DNA of 6,041 bases from Gammaproteobacteria bacterium (GTDB lineage Bacteria > Pseudomonadota > Gammaproteobacteria > Pseudomonadales > Azotimanducaceae): positions 1-6,041 of the forward strand of contig JAPUFN010000245.1 of assembly GCA_027293665.1 (NCBI GenBank). Reading direction: 5' to 3'. The notes under the pieces are model-generated. The model was not told the DNA's origin and ran no database searches. It saw nothing but the letters and a program-made list of their open reading frames with translations. This document shows positions 1 through 6,041 of this stretch, piece after piece. Position 1 is the first letter of the stretch. Each line of letters opens with the position of its first letter. A program made the translations under genes and the position numbers.

Positions 1-166
<166 letters not shown>

Positions 167-389
167 ATAACCGAGCTTGTCGGTCCTTGTGACCACAGCA
201 AGCATGGTTGGTAACCAAGCCTGGATAGAAACCAAGAACGCATCTTGCTACATATCATCTGAATGTTAATGCTTGTCGCGCAGTAAGAATCAAGACGACA
301 GGCAACCGGTTTCTCGCCGTAGATGGTGAGTGTCGAAAGAAGTTTGTGAAGCAAACTTCATCGTTACTCACCGTAGGTGAGTAACGCTT
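167..389 (+). other. 23S-5S internal transcribed spacer with stem-loops
   Basis: This 223-nt spacer contains no tRNA and no credible gene. It holds several stem-loops that probably guide rRNA processing. One has a 9-bp stem with a G-U pair (270-278 with 296-304). One has an 8-bp stem (339-346 with 352-359). One has a perfect 11-bp stem with a GTA loop (362-372 with 376-386) ending three bases before the 5S start. The processing role is inferred from position; the pairings are directly visible. Confidence 0.7.
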
Positions 390-508
390 TGTCTGACGAC
401 ATTAGCGAGTTGGAACCACCTGATCCCATCCCGAACTCAGCAGTGAAACGACTCAGCGCCGATGGTAGTGTGGGGTCTCCCCATGTGAGAGTAGGTCATC
501 GTCAGGCT
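390..508 (+). rRNA. rrf: 5S ribosomal RNA
   Basis: The gene is about 119 nt, the usual 5S length. The conserved core is present: CCACCTGATCCCATCCCGAA, then CTCAGCAGTGAAACG, GCGCCGATGGTAGTGTGGGG and GAGAGTAGG. The ends pair as helix I (GTCTGACGA near 391-399 with TCGTCAGGC near 499-507), which fixes the boundaries to within one or two bases. It is the last gene of the rrn operon. Confidence 0.97.
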
Positions 509-515
509 TCTATTT

Positions 516-544
516 AAACCCAGGCTTCGGCCTGGGTTTTTTTT
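516..544 (+). terminator. Intrinsic terminator of the rRNA operon
   Basis: A perfect 10-bp stem (AAACCCAGGC, 516-525; GCCTGGGTTT, 530-539) closes on a stable TTCG tetraloop. It is followed by a run of T from 537 to 544. It sits 7 nt after the 5S gene and is a textbook Rho-independent terminator. A weaker GCCC/GGGC hairpin follows at 545-559. Confidence 0.95.
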
Positions 545-662
545 GCCCGAATTTTGGGCTTGAGCAAGCTTGTGCGTTGTTACCGCTTGGCGGATCATGA
601 TCTTCCTGCGGGTGTCTAAACATGGTTCAAAAACACAATGTGACGCCCGTGAACGGGATCAA

Positions 663-1499
663 ATGGTGTCGGATGATCGCTTCGTGAGTCAATTTGGCCG
701 CCGCTTCAGTCGCTTCCGACGGCTGGTTTCACGGCGCCTGGGAGTTGCCCTGGCCCGTTTGGGACTGATCGTAGAACGAACGGCAAAGAGTGAAAGCTTT
801 GATGCGTTACTAGTTCGTCGGTTGGCCGTGGTAAGGGCTGCGAACGAGCAATTCTTTTTCCTGCAAATCGGCGCAAACGACGGCGTGTCCCATGACCCGA
901 TACATGCGTTTGTAACATCACAGCGAGTCGCAGGAATCGTGGTCGAACCACTACCCGATGTTTTTGCGGAGTTGTGTGAGACCTATCGTCATCATCCTCA
1001 GATACGCAAAATAAACGTTGCCGTGCACGATGAGTTGGATCGGGTCACCTTGTACAGGCCTGATCCGGCACGCGCGAATGGCATGTCGGGAATTGCTTCG
1101 CTCAATGAAAAACGCCACGAACTGACCAGTGATAGAAGCGGCCTGCAGGCGGACGACATGTTAGCGGTCGAAGTACCCGCGATGTCGCTTGCGCATTTGC
1201 TCGAATCCGAGCGTGTGGCTCATCTTGATCTACTGCAGATCGATACCGAAGGGTACGACATGCAGATCCTGGCAAGTCTCGACCTCACCCGTCATCGACC
1301 CTCGATCATTCGCTTTGAGCACGGTGTCTACAGTGGCGTACCGTTGCGTGACGAACTGCGCGATGCGTTGTTTCGGCTGTATGAACATGGCTATTCGATC
1401 GCGATGGAACGCGTCGATGCAGTTGCCTGGTTGAATGAGGCAGTCGCCAAACGCAGAAAGCGGCCGCATGCTGAGTCATCCACGCGATCGCGCGGCTGA
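663..1499 (+). CDS. FkbM-family SAM-dependent methyltransferase
   Basis: The 278-residue protein has the FkbM Rossmann pattern: FFFLQIGANDG (about residues 64-74, SAM-binding glycine loop), GIVVEPLPDVF (about 92-102, with the acidic residue expected to hold the SAM ribose), NVAVHDE, LLQIDTEGYD (about 190-199) and SIIRFEH (about 214-220). FkbM enzymes are typically O-methyltransferases acting on sugars, polyketides or other small molecules; the substrate here is unknown. The first 60 residues are rich in arginine and look non-catalytic. The frame stays open upstream to a TTG at 570, just 26 nt after the rrn terminator, and to an ATG at 597. I chose the ATG at 663 because GGGA lies 4 nt upstream and the longer N-terminus resembles no conserved domain. 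A GTG directly follows, so the exact start is uncertain. It is probably cotranscribed with the methyltransferase gene 11 nt downstream. Confidence 0.87.
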   Translation: MVSDDRFVSQFGRRFSRFRRLVSRRLGVALARLGLIVERTAKSESFDALLVRRLAVVRAANEQFFFLQIGANDGVSHDPIHAFVTSQRVAGIVVEPLPDVFAELCETYRHHPQIRKINVAVHDELDRVTLYRPDPARANGMSGIASLNEKRHELTSDRSGLQADDMLAVEVPAMSLAHLLESERVAHLDLLQIDTEGYDMQILASLDLTRHRPSIIRFEHGVYSGVPLRDELRDALFRLYEHGYSIAMERVDAVAWLNEAVAKRRKRPHAESSTRSRG

Positions 1500-1502
1500 G
1501 GA
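1497..1502 (+). promoter_or_regulatory. Ribosome binding site overlapping the fkbM-like stop codon
   Basis: TGAGGA combines the TGA stop of the first methyltransferase gene with a Shine-Dalgarno sequence. It lies 8 nt before the ATG at 1511. This supports that start and suggests translational coupling between the two methyltransferase genes. Confidence 0.6.
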
Positions 1503-1510
1503 TTAAGTCG

Positions 1511-2338
1511 ATGCAGGTGTGTGACATGTGTGGGGAAGACTCGAACGAACTGTTCGCGGAGAAGCATGGTCTGGAATACTTGCGTTGCGTGAAGTGCTCG
1601 TTCGTTTTTTCGAACACAACGGATTTTGATTTCACCTCGTTCAATGAAGAGATCATCGAAGACCTGCAATCACTCCATGTCGGGAAACTCAACTCACCGC
1701 GCCATCTGAAACAGTATCGACAACTGTTGAAGGAGTTCGAACCTTATCGGCAATCCGGTCGGTTTCTGGAGATTGGCTGCAGTACAGGAAGTTTCCTCAG
1801 CAAGGTACGCGACGCCGGCTGGCAAGAATACGGAGTCGAACCCGTCGCCTCCTCAGCCCGCTACGGTATTGACCAATTGGGGCTCAACATCCACGTCGGT
1901 GTTCTCGAAACGGCCGGGTTGGAGTCTGATTCTTTCGATGTTGTCTATTCCAACGCTGTCGTCGAGCATCTGTCCTCGCCGAGCGAGGTGATCGCCGACG
2001 CAAGCAGGATTCTGCGGCCTGGTGGCCTTTTTTATGCCGACACTGTCAATCTCGATTCGTATACCTGGAGGTTCCTGGGGGCCAGATGGAAGTTGTTCGA
2101 TCCACGCATGCATCTGAGTCTGTTCACGCCTGAGACCTTGCGCGTATTCTGCGAAAAATCCGGCTTGGAAGTCATAAAAATGACGTCTCACGGTGTGAGG
2201 TTTCACGCTACCCGCGAAGACAAACCTCAGGGAGTCAATCGCCTGCTCGATGAAATGCGCAAAGCGCCTTATAGCTGGGCGGCACGGCGCACGCTCAAAG
2301 GCGACAACATCGCAGTCTATGCGGTGAAACCACGTTAG
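1511..2338 (+). CDS. Class I SAM-dependent methyltransferase with N-terminal zinc-ribbon-like head
   Basis: The 275-residue protein opens with two CxxC pairs (C4/C7 and C26/C29) that probably bind zinc. A class I methyltransferase fold follows: motif I FLEIGCSTGSF (85-95), GVEP (108-111) for the SAM ribose, SFDVVYSNAVVEHL (141-154) and RILRPGG (166-172). The later HLSLFTPETL segment (201-210) is typical of Methyltransf_23/11-type proteins, often encoded in surface-polysaccharide or natural-product loci. The combination resembles sugar C-methyltransferase relatives, but the protein is shorter and lacks a clear extra C-terminal domain, so the substrate cannot be named. ATG 1511 has a good ribosome binding site. 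birA starts 8 nt after its stop, so the three genes are likely one operon. Confidence 0.88.
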   Translation: MQVCDMCGEDSNELFAEKHGLEYLRCVKCSFVFSNTTDFDFTSFNEEIIEDLQSLHVGKLNSPRHLKQYRQLLKEFEPYRQSGRFLEIGCSTGSFLSKVRDAGWQEYGVEPVASSARYGIDQLGLNIHVGVLETAGLESDSFDVVYSNAVVEHLSSPSEVIADASRILRPGGLFYADTVNLDSYTWRFLGARWKLFDPRMHLSLFTPETLRVFCEKSGLEVIKMTSHGVRFHATREDKPQGVNRLLDEMRKAPYSWAARRTLKGDNIAVYAVKPR

Positions 2339-2346
2339 CGGGTCGG

Positions 2347-3306
2347 ATGACTGAGGCAGGTGCAGCTGAGAGCGAAGAGCGGCTTATCCGCCTCGTGGAG
2401 CGGTTGTTGCAATCCGGCGCTCTATCCACGCAGGACCCCGCTGTGGATGCGTCGCTCTTCGGCCGGATGGGATTTGACGTCACCGCTGGTGAGATAACGA
2501 TCCCTGCAGATATCGAGCGCCTGGACGAGGCGCGGATAATAGAGGGCTTGTCTACCCGGGCTCGCGAGTGGTTGAGCGAGCTCCACGTATTTCCGGTCAT
2601 CGGCTCGACGAGCAGTGCGCTCATGCAACGGGCCGAGCAGGCAAGTGTCCAGGGTGTTGTGAATCTGGCGGAGTTGCAGGTTCGGGGACGCGGTCGGCGT
2701 GGTCGTACCTGGCTGAGTCCCTTCGCCCGCAATCTGGCGATGTCGTTGGGCGTCTGGCTTCCTCAGCCGCCTCAGGAGCTCGGCGGATTCAGCCTGGCCG
2801 TGGGATTGGCTACCGTGGACGTGCTGGCGAGCCACGGTATCGCTGAGGTCGAACTCAAATGGCCGAATGACGTTCTACTGGCGGGAAAAAAACTTGCCGG
2901 TGTGCTGATTGAACTGATACCACGGGAACGGGGGACGGAACTTGTCGTGGGAATCGGCATGAATCTTCAGCTACCCGAAGCTGCGCGTCTCGATATTGAT
3001 CAGCCTGCAACGGATCTGGCTCAGACCGGCGTGAGTATCGCTCGCAATGACCTGGCTGCACGCCTGCTGTCCAGTATCGTGGATTACACTGACGGCTTTG
3101 CGGCGCGCGGCTTCGCCCCGATGCAAAGTGCCTTCGATCAGCATCACCGTTTGCAGGGCAGTGCCTGCCATCTGGTGCAGGGCAGCACGGTGATTGAAGG
3201 CGTCGTGCTCGGCGTCACGGCGCAAGGCGAGCTTTTGTTGAATACTGCTGAAGGTACACGGGCGTTCAGTGCCGGCGAAGTGTCATTACGCTCCGCTGGC
3301 GTCTGA
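2347..3306 (+). CDS. birA: Biotin--[acetyl-CoA-carboxylase] ligase, BirA
   Basis: BirA activates biotin with ATP to biotinyl-AMP and attaches it to the carrier lysine of acetyl-CoA carboxylase (AccB). At 319 residues it is close to the 321 of E. coli BirA. The catalytic domain is clear: VIGSTSSALM (84-93), the adenylate-binding GRGRRGRTW loop (114-122), KWPND with the active-site lysine K171, GKKLAGVLIEL (180-190) and GIGMNLQLP (202-210). The C-terminal SH3-like domain is about residues 271-316. The N-terminal region (about 8-65) sits where bifunctional BirA has its winged helix-turn-helix. Here the segment between LLQSG and GFDV is short and no recognition helix like SRAAINKHIQ is visible, so repressor activity is doubtful. 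The ATG lies 8 nt after the previous stop with a poor ribosome binding site, which points to coupling. birA next to rrn and tRNA-tuf is conserved in gammaproteobacteria. Confidence 0.95.
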   Translation: MTEAGAAESEERLIRLVERLLQSGALSTQDPAVDASLFGRMGFDVTAGEITIPADIERLDEARIIEGLSTRAREWLSELHVFPVIGSTSSALMQRAEQASVQGVVNLAELQVRGRGRRGRTWLSPFARNLAMSLGVWLPQPPQELGGFSLAVGLATVDVLASHGIAEVELKWPNDVLLAGKKLAGVLIELIPRERGTELVVGIGMNLQLPEAARLDIDQPATDLAQTGVSIARNDLAARLLSSIVDYTDGFAARGFAPMQSAFDQHHRLQGSACHLVQGSTVIEGVVLGVTAQGELLLNTAEGTRAFSAGEVSLRSAGV

Positions 3307-3449
3307 ATACCAGGGTTGTTGGGTAACGGGTCAAATGCGAACATACTGCCGCGGCCGAAACCCCCTGCGGGGGCGACCGTGAAGAGCAGTTCTCCGGCAG
3401 GTGTGGGCGACCCCATCACAGCAGCTCACAGCAACTAAGGGACGAAAAA
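3307..3449 (+). other. Structured birA-SPOR intergenic region
   Basis: No gene is visible in these 143 nt. They contain a GC-rich hairpin (CCCCC 3361-3365, TGC loop, GGGGG 3369-3373). It is nested inside a longer pairing of CTGCCG (3346-3351) with CGGCAG (3395-3400). The octamer GGGCGACC occurs twice (3371-3378 and 3405-3412). No T-run follows, so this is not an evident intrinsic terminator; a REP-like element or mRNA-stabilising structure is possible. No remnant of a pantothenate kinase gene is recognisable. Confidence 0.5.
3437..3442 (+). promoter_or_regulatory. Ribosome binding site deciding a TTG start
   Basis: AAGGGA lies 7 nt before the TTG at 3450. It is the only good Shine-Dalgarno sequence near the start of the SPOR gene. 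No ATG or GTG start in frame is as well placed, so it decides the TTG start. Confidence 0.65.
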
Positions 3450-4217
3450 TTGCGGTTTGAGGCACAGCGGCTCACAGAATCAGTAGGATTCTGGCTCGGC
3501 ATCGTGATTGTTGTGAATCTTCTTCTGGTCGGTTTCTTCTTCGACCCCTCATCCGCTGCCCAGGACAAGGACGAAGTGCACCAGCGACCCCTTGAACCGC
3601 AGCTGCGGTTGCTCGTTGAATTGAGTGCCGCGGAACGGCTGGAACTTGCTCGCCGGCGCCAGGTAGCAACCGTGCTGCCGCCAGTACCGCCTGTTCCTGT
3701 TCAAAAAGCGGCGGCGCTTGTTCAAAAACTCGAGGAAGTTGCGGTTCAACAGCCTCCAGTGTGTCGCATATGGGGTCCATACAACGATGAACCTGCGCTC
3801 GCCGAGCTGCGGCGCCAGATCGCCGATGTGGCTGAGAATCTGCAGGTCCAGGCGTCGGAAATTCAAGGCAGCCCCGACTATCTGGTGTATGTCGACACGC
3901 AGGGTAACATCGACACTGCCAGGCGCATGCAACAGGAACTCAGCAGTCAGAATTTCGAAGCCTACCTCATGTCGGGCGGGCCATTTGCCAATGCTTTATC
4001 CGTGGGAGTGTTCAGCCAGCGCGCACGGGCGGAGAGCCAGCGTGGGAAGGTTGCGGGGCTCGGTTACCAGGTGGCAATAGAGGCACTGCCGCGCTCGCAG
4101 GAGGTCTACCATTTGCTGGCGCAGGTGCCCGCTGACTTCGTGCCAGACATTACCCCCGAGCTTGCCCCGGCTATCGCCCCAGCCAGTGATTGTGCAGCGA
4201 TTGCGTCAGCCGGGTAG
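3450..4217 (+). CDS. Single-pass inner-membrane protein with C-terminal SPOR domain
   Basis: The 255-residue protein has a short N-terminus, one hydrophobic helix (about 13-31, FWLGIVIVVNLLLVGFFF) and no signal-peptidase site, so the rest should be periplasmic. A polar, proline-rich linker (about 33-105) follows. Then comes CRIWGPYNDEPALAELRRQI (105-124), recalling the C-x-x-x-GP-(F/Y) element of SPOR proteins encoded beside coaX. A SPOR domain occupies about 141-227 (YLVYVDTQGNIDTARRMQQE, then GPFANALSVGVFSQRARAES). SPOR domains bind denuded septal peptidoglycan, so a role at the cell wall or division site is likely but unproven. Translation appears to start at TTG, since AAGGGA is 7 nt upstream and the membrane helix follows directly. 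The stop overlaps the promoter region of the tRNA cluster. The usual partner coaX is missing here. Confidence 0.8.
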   Translation: MRFEAQRLTESVGFWLGIVIVVNLLLVGFFFDPSSAAQDKDEVHQRPLEPQLRLLVELSAAERLELARRRQVATVLPPVPPVPVQKAAALVQKLEEVAVQQPPVCRIWGPYNDEPALAELRRQIADVAENLQVQASEIQGSPDYLVYVDTQGNIDTARRMQQELSSQNFEAYLMSGGPFANALSVGVFSQRARAESQRGKVAGLGYQVAIEALPRSQEVYHLLAQVPADFVPDITPELAPAIAPASDCAAIASAG

Positions 4218-4229
4218 TTTCTATAGAAT
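4201..4229 (+). promoter_or_regulatory. Predicted sigma70 promoter of the tRNA-tuf operon
   Basis: The -35-like TTGCGT (4201-4206) and -10-like TAGAAT (4224-4229, five of six consensus bases) are separated by 17 nt. A GC-rich discriminator (CCGGCTCCC) follows, and transcription should start near 4236, about 9 nt before the first tRNA. Such discriminators are typical of stringently controlled stable-RNA promoters. The -35 lies inside the last codons of the SPOR gene. Confidence 0.55.
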
Positions 4230-4244
4230 CCGGCTCCCATTTCG

Positions 4245-4320
4245 GCCGCCATAGCTCAGCTGGTAGAGCAGCTCACTTGTAATGAGAAGGTCCAGGGTTC
4301 GACTCCTTGTGGCGGCACCA
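4245..4320 (+). tRNA. thrU: tRNA-Thr, anticodon TGT
   Basis: This 76-nt cloverleaf has the acceptor pair GCCGCCA/TGGCGGC, D stem GCTC/GAGC, T stem CAGGG/CCTTG with loop TTCGACT, discriminator A and an encoded CCA. The anticodon TGT is at 4278-4280 in loop CTTGTAA. The first anticodon-stem pair (27-43) is a G-A mismatch (GCTCA/TGAGA). It is the first gene of the cluster, at the position of E. coli thrU. Confidence 0.97.
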
Positions 4321-4479
4321 TAGTGCGGCGCAAGGGCCAGCGGTTCGGGTGGTTTTAGGTAGCGGACAGGAGTAGCGAACGGTCAACGAAAAGCACCGTA
4401 AGTGGTTGCTGTAAAAAGATATTTTACCCCTTCGTCGACAACGTTGATTGGCGGCGTGGGGATTATTTTGCGTTTTGCG
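4321..4479 (+). other. tRNA-Thr to tRNA-Tyr spacer
   Basis: This 159-nt spacer is much longer than needed between cotranscribed tRNAs. It contains a hairpin GTAAAA (4411-4416)/TTTTAC (4422-4427), preceded by a weaker GCACC/GGTTGC hairpin around 4393-4409. No coding sequence, tRNA remnant or convincing promoter is visible. These hairpins may be tRNA processing signals. Confidence 0.4.
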
Positions 4480-4564
4480 GGAGGGGTTCCCGAGTGGTCA
4501 AAGGGATCAGACTGTAAATCTGACGGCTTAGCCTACGAAGGTTCAAATCCTTCCCCCTCCACCA
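4480..4564 (+). tRNA. tyrU: tRNA-Tyr, anticodon GTA
   Basis: This is an 85-nt class II tRNA with a long variable arm (around 4524-4537). It has acceptor GGAGGGG/CCCCTCC, anticodon stem TCAGA/TCTGA, loop CTGTAAA with anticodon GTA at 4514-4516, T arm GAAGG/CCTTC with loop TTCAAAT, and encoded ACCA. The sequence closely resembles E. coli tRNA-Tyr, and the position matches tyrU. Confidence 0.97.
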
Positions 4565-4657
4565 TTGATTTGTGCGGCAGGGTGATTGCGGCAGGGACTC
4601 GCGGCAGGTGGCAGTGAGAAACGCAAACCGAACCGGGTAACAGGGCGTATTGGTCAG

Positions 4658-4723
<66 letters not shown>

Positions 4724-4731
<8 letters not shown>

Positions 4732-4748
4732 AACGAAGTTTGGAGCGG
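4724..4748 (+). other. Perfect hairpin spanning the tRNA-Gly 3' end
   Basis: CCGCTCCAAAC (4724-4734) pairs perfectly with GTTTGGAGCGG (4738-4748) around a GAA loop. The left arm includes four bases of the acceptor 3' strand, the discriminator and the CCA of tRNA-Gly. In the precursor RNA this hairpin would compete with the acceptor stem, or shape 3' processing. There is no T-run, so it is not a standard terminator. Confidence 0.7.
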
Positions 4749-4795
4749 ACACCCGCCTCCAGACAAACGAAGTTTGGAGCGGACACCCGCCTCCA
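4730..4795 (+). repeat. Two-copy tandem repeat derived from the tRNA-Gly tail
   Basis: A 32-nt sequence occurs at 4730-4761 and, identically, at 4764-4795, a period of 34 nt. Each copy begins CAAACGAAGTTTGGAGCGG and ends ACACCCGCCTCCA. That ending is the tRNA-Gly 3' terminus (ACCCGCTCCA, 4722-4731) with one extra C, so the tail motif occurs three times in a row. Within each copy GGAGCGG can also pair with CCGCCTCC, leaving one C bulged. The arrangement recalls tRNA-tail repeats such as those at the E. coli tyrT locus. Confidence 0.85.
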
Positions 4796-4933
4796 AGAGT
4801 GGAAGAGCCCGATTTTAGCGGGATGAACAGATACAGGAGTGTTCCAACAGGAAGATTTGACAGCGGTGGTTGTGGTGAAGTTTCGGCGCTGTCGCAGCCT
4901 CCCACGGTCAGCATGACTGACTGACCGGCCGAC
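4796..4933 (+). other. tRNA-Gly to tRNA-Thr spacer, distal part
   Basis: This stretch carries three further inverted repeats: CCCG/CGGG around 4808-4822, GACAGCG (4859-4865) with CGCTGTC (4887-4893), and GGTCAG (4906-4911) with CTGACC (4921-4926), just before the next tRNA. No gene is visible. The hairpins are plausible RNase processing sites in the tRNA-tuf precursor. Confidence 0.4.
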
Positions 4934-5009
<76 letters not shown>

Positions 5010-5120
5010 TTTTCTGCCTTTGGCGGTCGCAGTGCCGGCAATGGAGACAACGCGTGAACCGGCCAGATACGGAATCAGGCGGTTGCCATTTCGATAGCGG
5101 ACGAGGATTAGGAAAGAGCA

Positions 5121-6041
5121 ATGTCGAAAGAGAAATTTGAGCGAACCAAGCCGCATATTAATGTGGGGACGATAGGCCATGTTGACCACGGTAAGACGAC
5201 GCTGACGGCGGCGTTGACGCAGGTTTGTGCGGCGGCCCATGGTGGCGAGACGAAGAATTTTGATCAGATTGATAATGCGCCGGAAGAACGCGAGCGCGGC
5301 ATCACGATAGCGACGTCGCACGTGGAATACGAAAGTGCCACCCGCCACTACGCCCACGTTGACTGTCCGGGACACGCGGATTATGTGAAGAACATGATCA
5401 CGGGTGCGGCACAGATGGATGGAGCGATTGTCGTGGTCAGTGCAGCGGACGGGCCGATGCCGCAGACGCGTGAGCACATCCTGCTGTCGCGCCAGGTTGG
5501 TGTGCCGAAGATTGTGGTTTTTATGAACAAGGCCGACATGGTTGACGACGATGAGTTGCTGGAACTCGTTGAGATGGAAGTGCGCGAGTTGCTGGATGTG
5601 TATGAGTTTCCGGGCGATGACACGCCGGTCATCATCGGCAGTGCGCTCAAGGCCCTGGAAGGGGATACGAGCGACATTGGGATTCCGGCGGTCGAGAGGC
5701 TGATTGCCGCGCTGGATGACTACATTCCGGAGCCGGAACGGCCGGTGGATAAGCCGTTTCTGATGCCGATTGAGGACGTGTTCTCGATTTCGGGTCGTGG
5801 CACGGTGGTGACGGGGCGGATCGCGCGGGGCATCGTCAAGGTGGGAGACGAGATAGAGATTGTGGGCATCCGCGACACGCAGACGACGACGTGTACGGGG
5901 GTCGAGATGTTCCGCAAGTTGCTGGACGAAGGTCGGGCGGGCGAGAACGTTGGCGTGTTGCTGCGGGGCACGAAGCGGGAAGACGTTGAGCGTGGTCAGG
6001 TGCTGGCGGTGCCGGGGTCGATTACGCCGCACACGGTGTTC
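5121..6041 (+). CDS. tuf: Elongation factor Tu (EF-Tu), 5' part
   Basis: EF-Tu is the GTPase that delivers aminoacyl-tRNA to the ribosomal A site. The visible 307 codons stay open to the window edge, about three quarters of the usual length near 396. Domain 1 has all G motifs: GHVDHGKT (19-26), the switch I threonine in RGITI (59-63), DCPGH (81-85), NKAD (136-139) and SAL (174-176). Domain 2 begins after PEPERPVDKPF and includes EDVFSISGRGTVVTGR. The start of domain 3 (TPHTVF) is at the edge. NKAD replaces the NKCD of E. coli, a known natural variant. The ATG at 5121 follows GGAAAG by 4 nt. The 111-nt leader after tRNA-Thr contains no terminator, so tuf is probably cotranscribed with the tRNAs as E. 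coli tufB is. Confidence 0.98.
   Translation, partial: MSKEKFERTKPHINVGTIGHVDHGKTTLTAALTQVCAAAHGGETKNFDQIDNAPEERERGITIATSHVEYESATRHYAHVDCPGHADYVKNMITGAAQMDGAIVVVSAADGPMPQTREHILLSRQVGVPKIVVFMNKADMVDDDELLELVEMEVRELLDVYEFPGDDTPVIIGSALKALEGDTSDIGIPAVERLIAALDDYIPEPERPVDKPFLMPIEDVFSISGRGTVVTGRIARGIVKVGDEIEIVGIRDTQTTTCTGVEMFRKLLDEGRAGENVGVLLRGTKREDVERGQVLAVPGSITPHTVF

Noticed and set aside
570..662. N-terminal extension of the FkbM-like protein from TTG 570
   Set aside because: The extension is Cys- and basic-rich without recognisable family features, has no good ribosome binding site, and starts only 26 nt after the rrn terminator; ATG 663 is preferred but not proven.
3346..3400. Possible intrinsic terminator after birA
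   Set aside because: The GC-rich hairpin is real, but no T-run follows it, so I list it only as a structured region.
4402..4617. A 71-codon plus-strand open frame across tRNA-Tyr
   Set aside because: It runs through the whole tRNA-Tyr gene, so it is a chance frame.
4857..4862. Perfect -35 consensus TTGACA before tRNA-Thr(GGT) and tuf
   Set aside because: At 15-19 nt downstream there is no -10-like sequence, and the site overlaps an inverted repeat, so an internal promoter is not supported.

Overview
The window looks like a chromosomal stretch of a gammaproteobacterium. It runs from the 3' end of an rRNA operon (23S tail, 5S, strong intrinsic terminator) through four protein genes, all on the + strand, into a four-tRNA cluster and the first 307 codons of tuf (EF-Tu). 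The order Thr(TGT)-Tyr(GTA)-Gly(TCC)-Thr(GGT)-tuf is the thrU-tyrU-glyT-thrT-tufB arrangement of Escherichia coli. An rrn operon and birA just upstream also match the E. coli rrnB region and, as I recall it, the equivalent Pseudomonas region. The EF-Tu sequence is proteobacterial. I cannot name the genus.

Layout: 1-166 is the 23S rRNA 3' end; 167-389 is a structured 23S-5S spacer; 390-508 is 5S rRNA; 516-544 is the rrn terminator. Two SAM-dependent methyltransferase genes follow: an FkbM-family gene (663-1499) and a class I methyltransferase with an N-terminal four-cysteine zinc-ribbon-like head (1511-2338). Next come birA (2347-3306), a GC-rich structured gap (3307-3449), and a single-pass membrane protein with a C-terminal SPOR domain starting from TTG (3450-4217). 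A tRNA promoter overlaps the end of that gene. The four tRNAs occupy 4245-5009 with unusually roomy spacers. One spacer carries a tandem repeat that copies the tail of tRNA-Gly. tuf starts at 5121 and leaves the window.

The first three protein genes are tightly packed (11 and 8 nt gaps) and probably form one transcription unit read away from the rrn terminator. The methyltransferases resemble enzymes that modify glycans or small molecules rather than translation components, so they look like accessory cargo in a slot holding murB in E. coli. The pantothenate kinase gene usual between birA and the tRNA cluster (coaA in E. coli, coaX in pseudomonads) is absent, although the SPOR gene that often accompanies coaX is kept. 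The tRNA-tuf part is probably one transcript from a promoter with a GC-rich discriminator, as expected for growth-rate-controlled stable RNA.

I see no phage, insertion sequence, CRISPR array or clear new defence system. The most interesting points are the tRNA-Gly-tail repeats and their competing hairpins, the BirA protein without a recognisable DNA-binding helix-turn-helix, and the gene replacements in an otherwise conserved neighbourhood.
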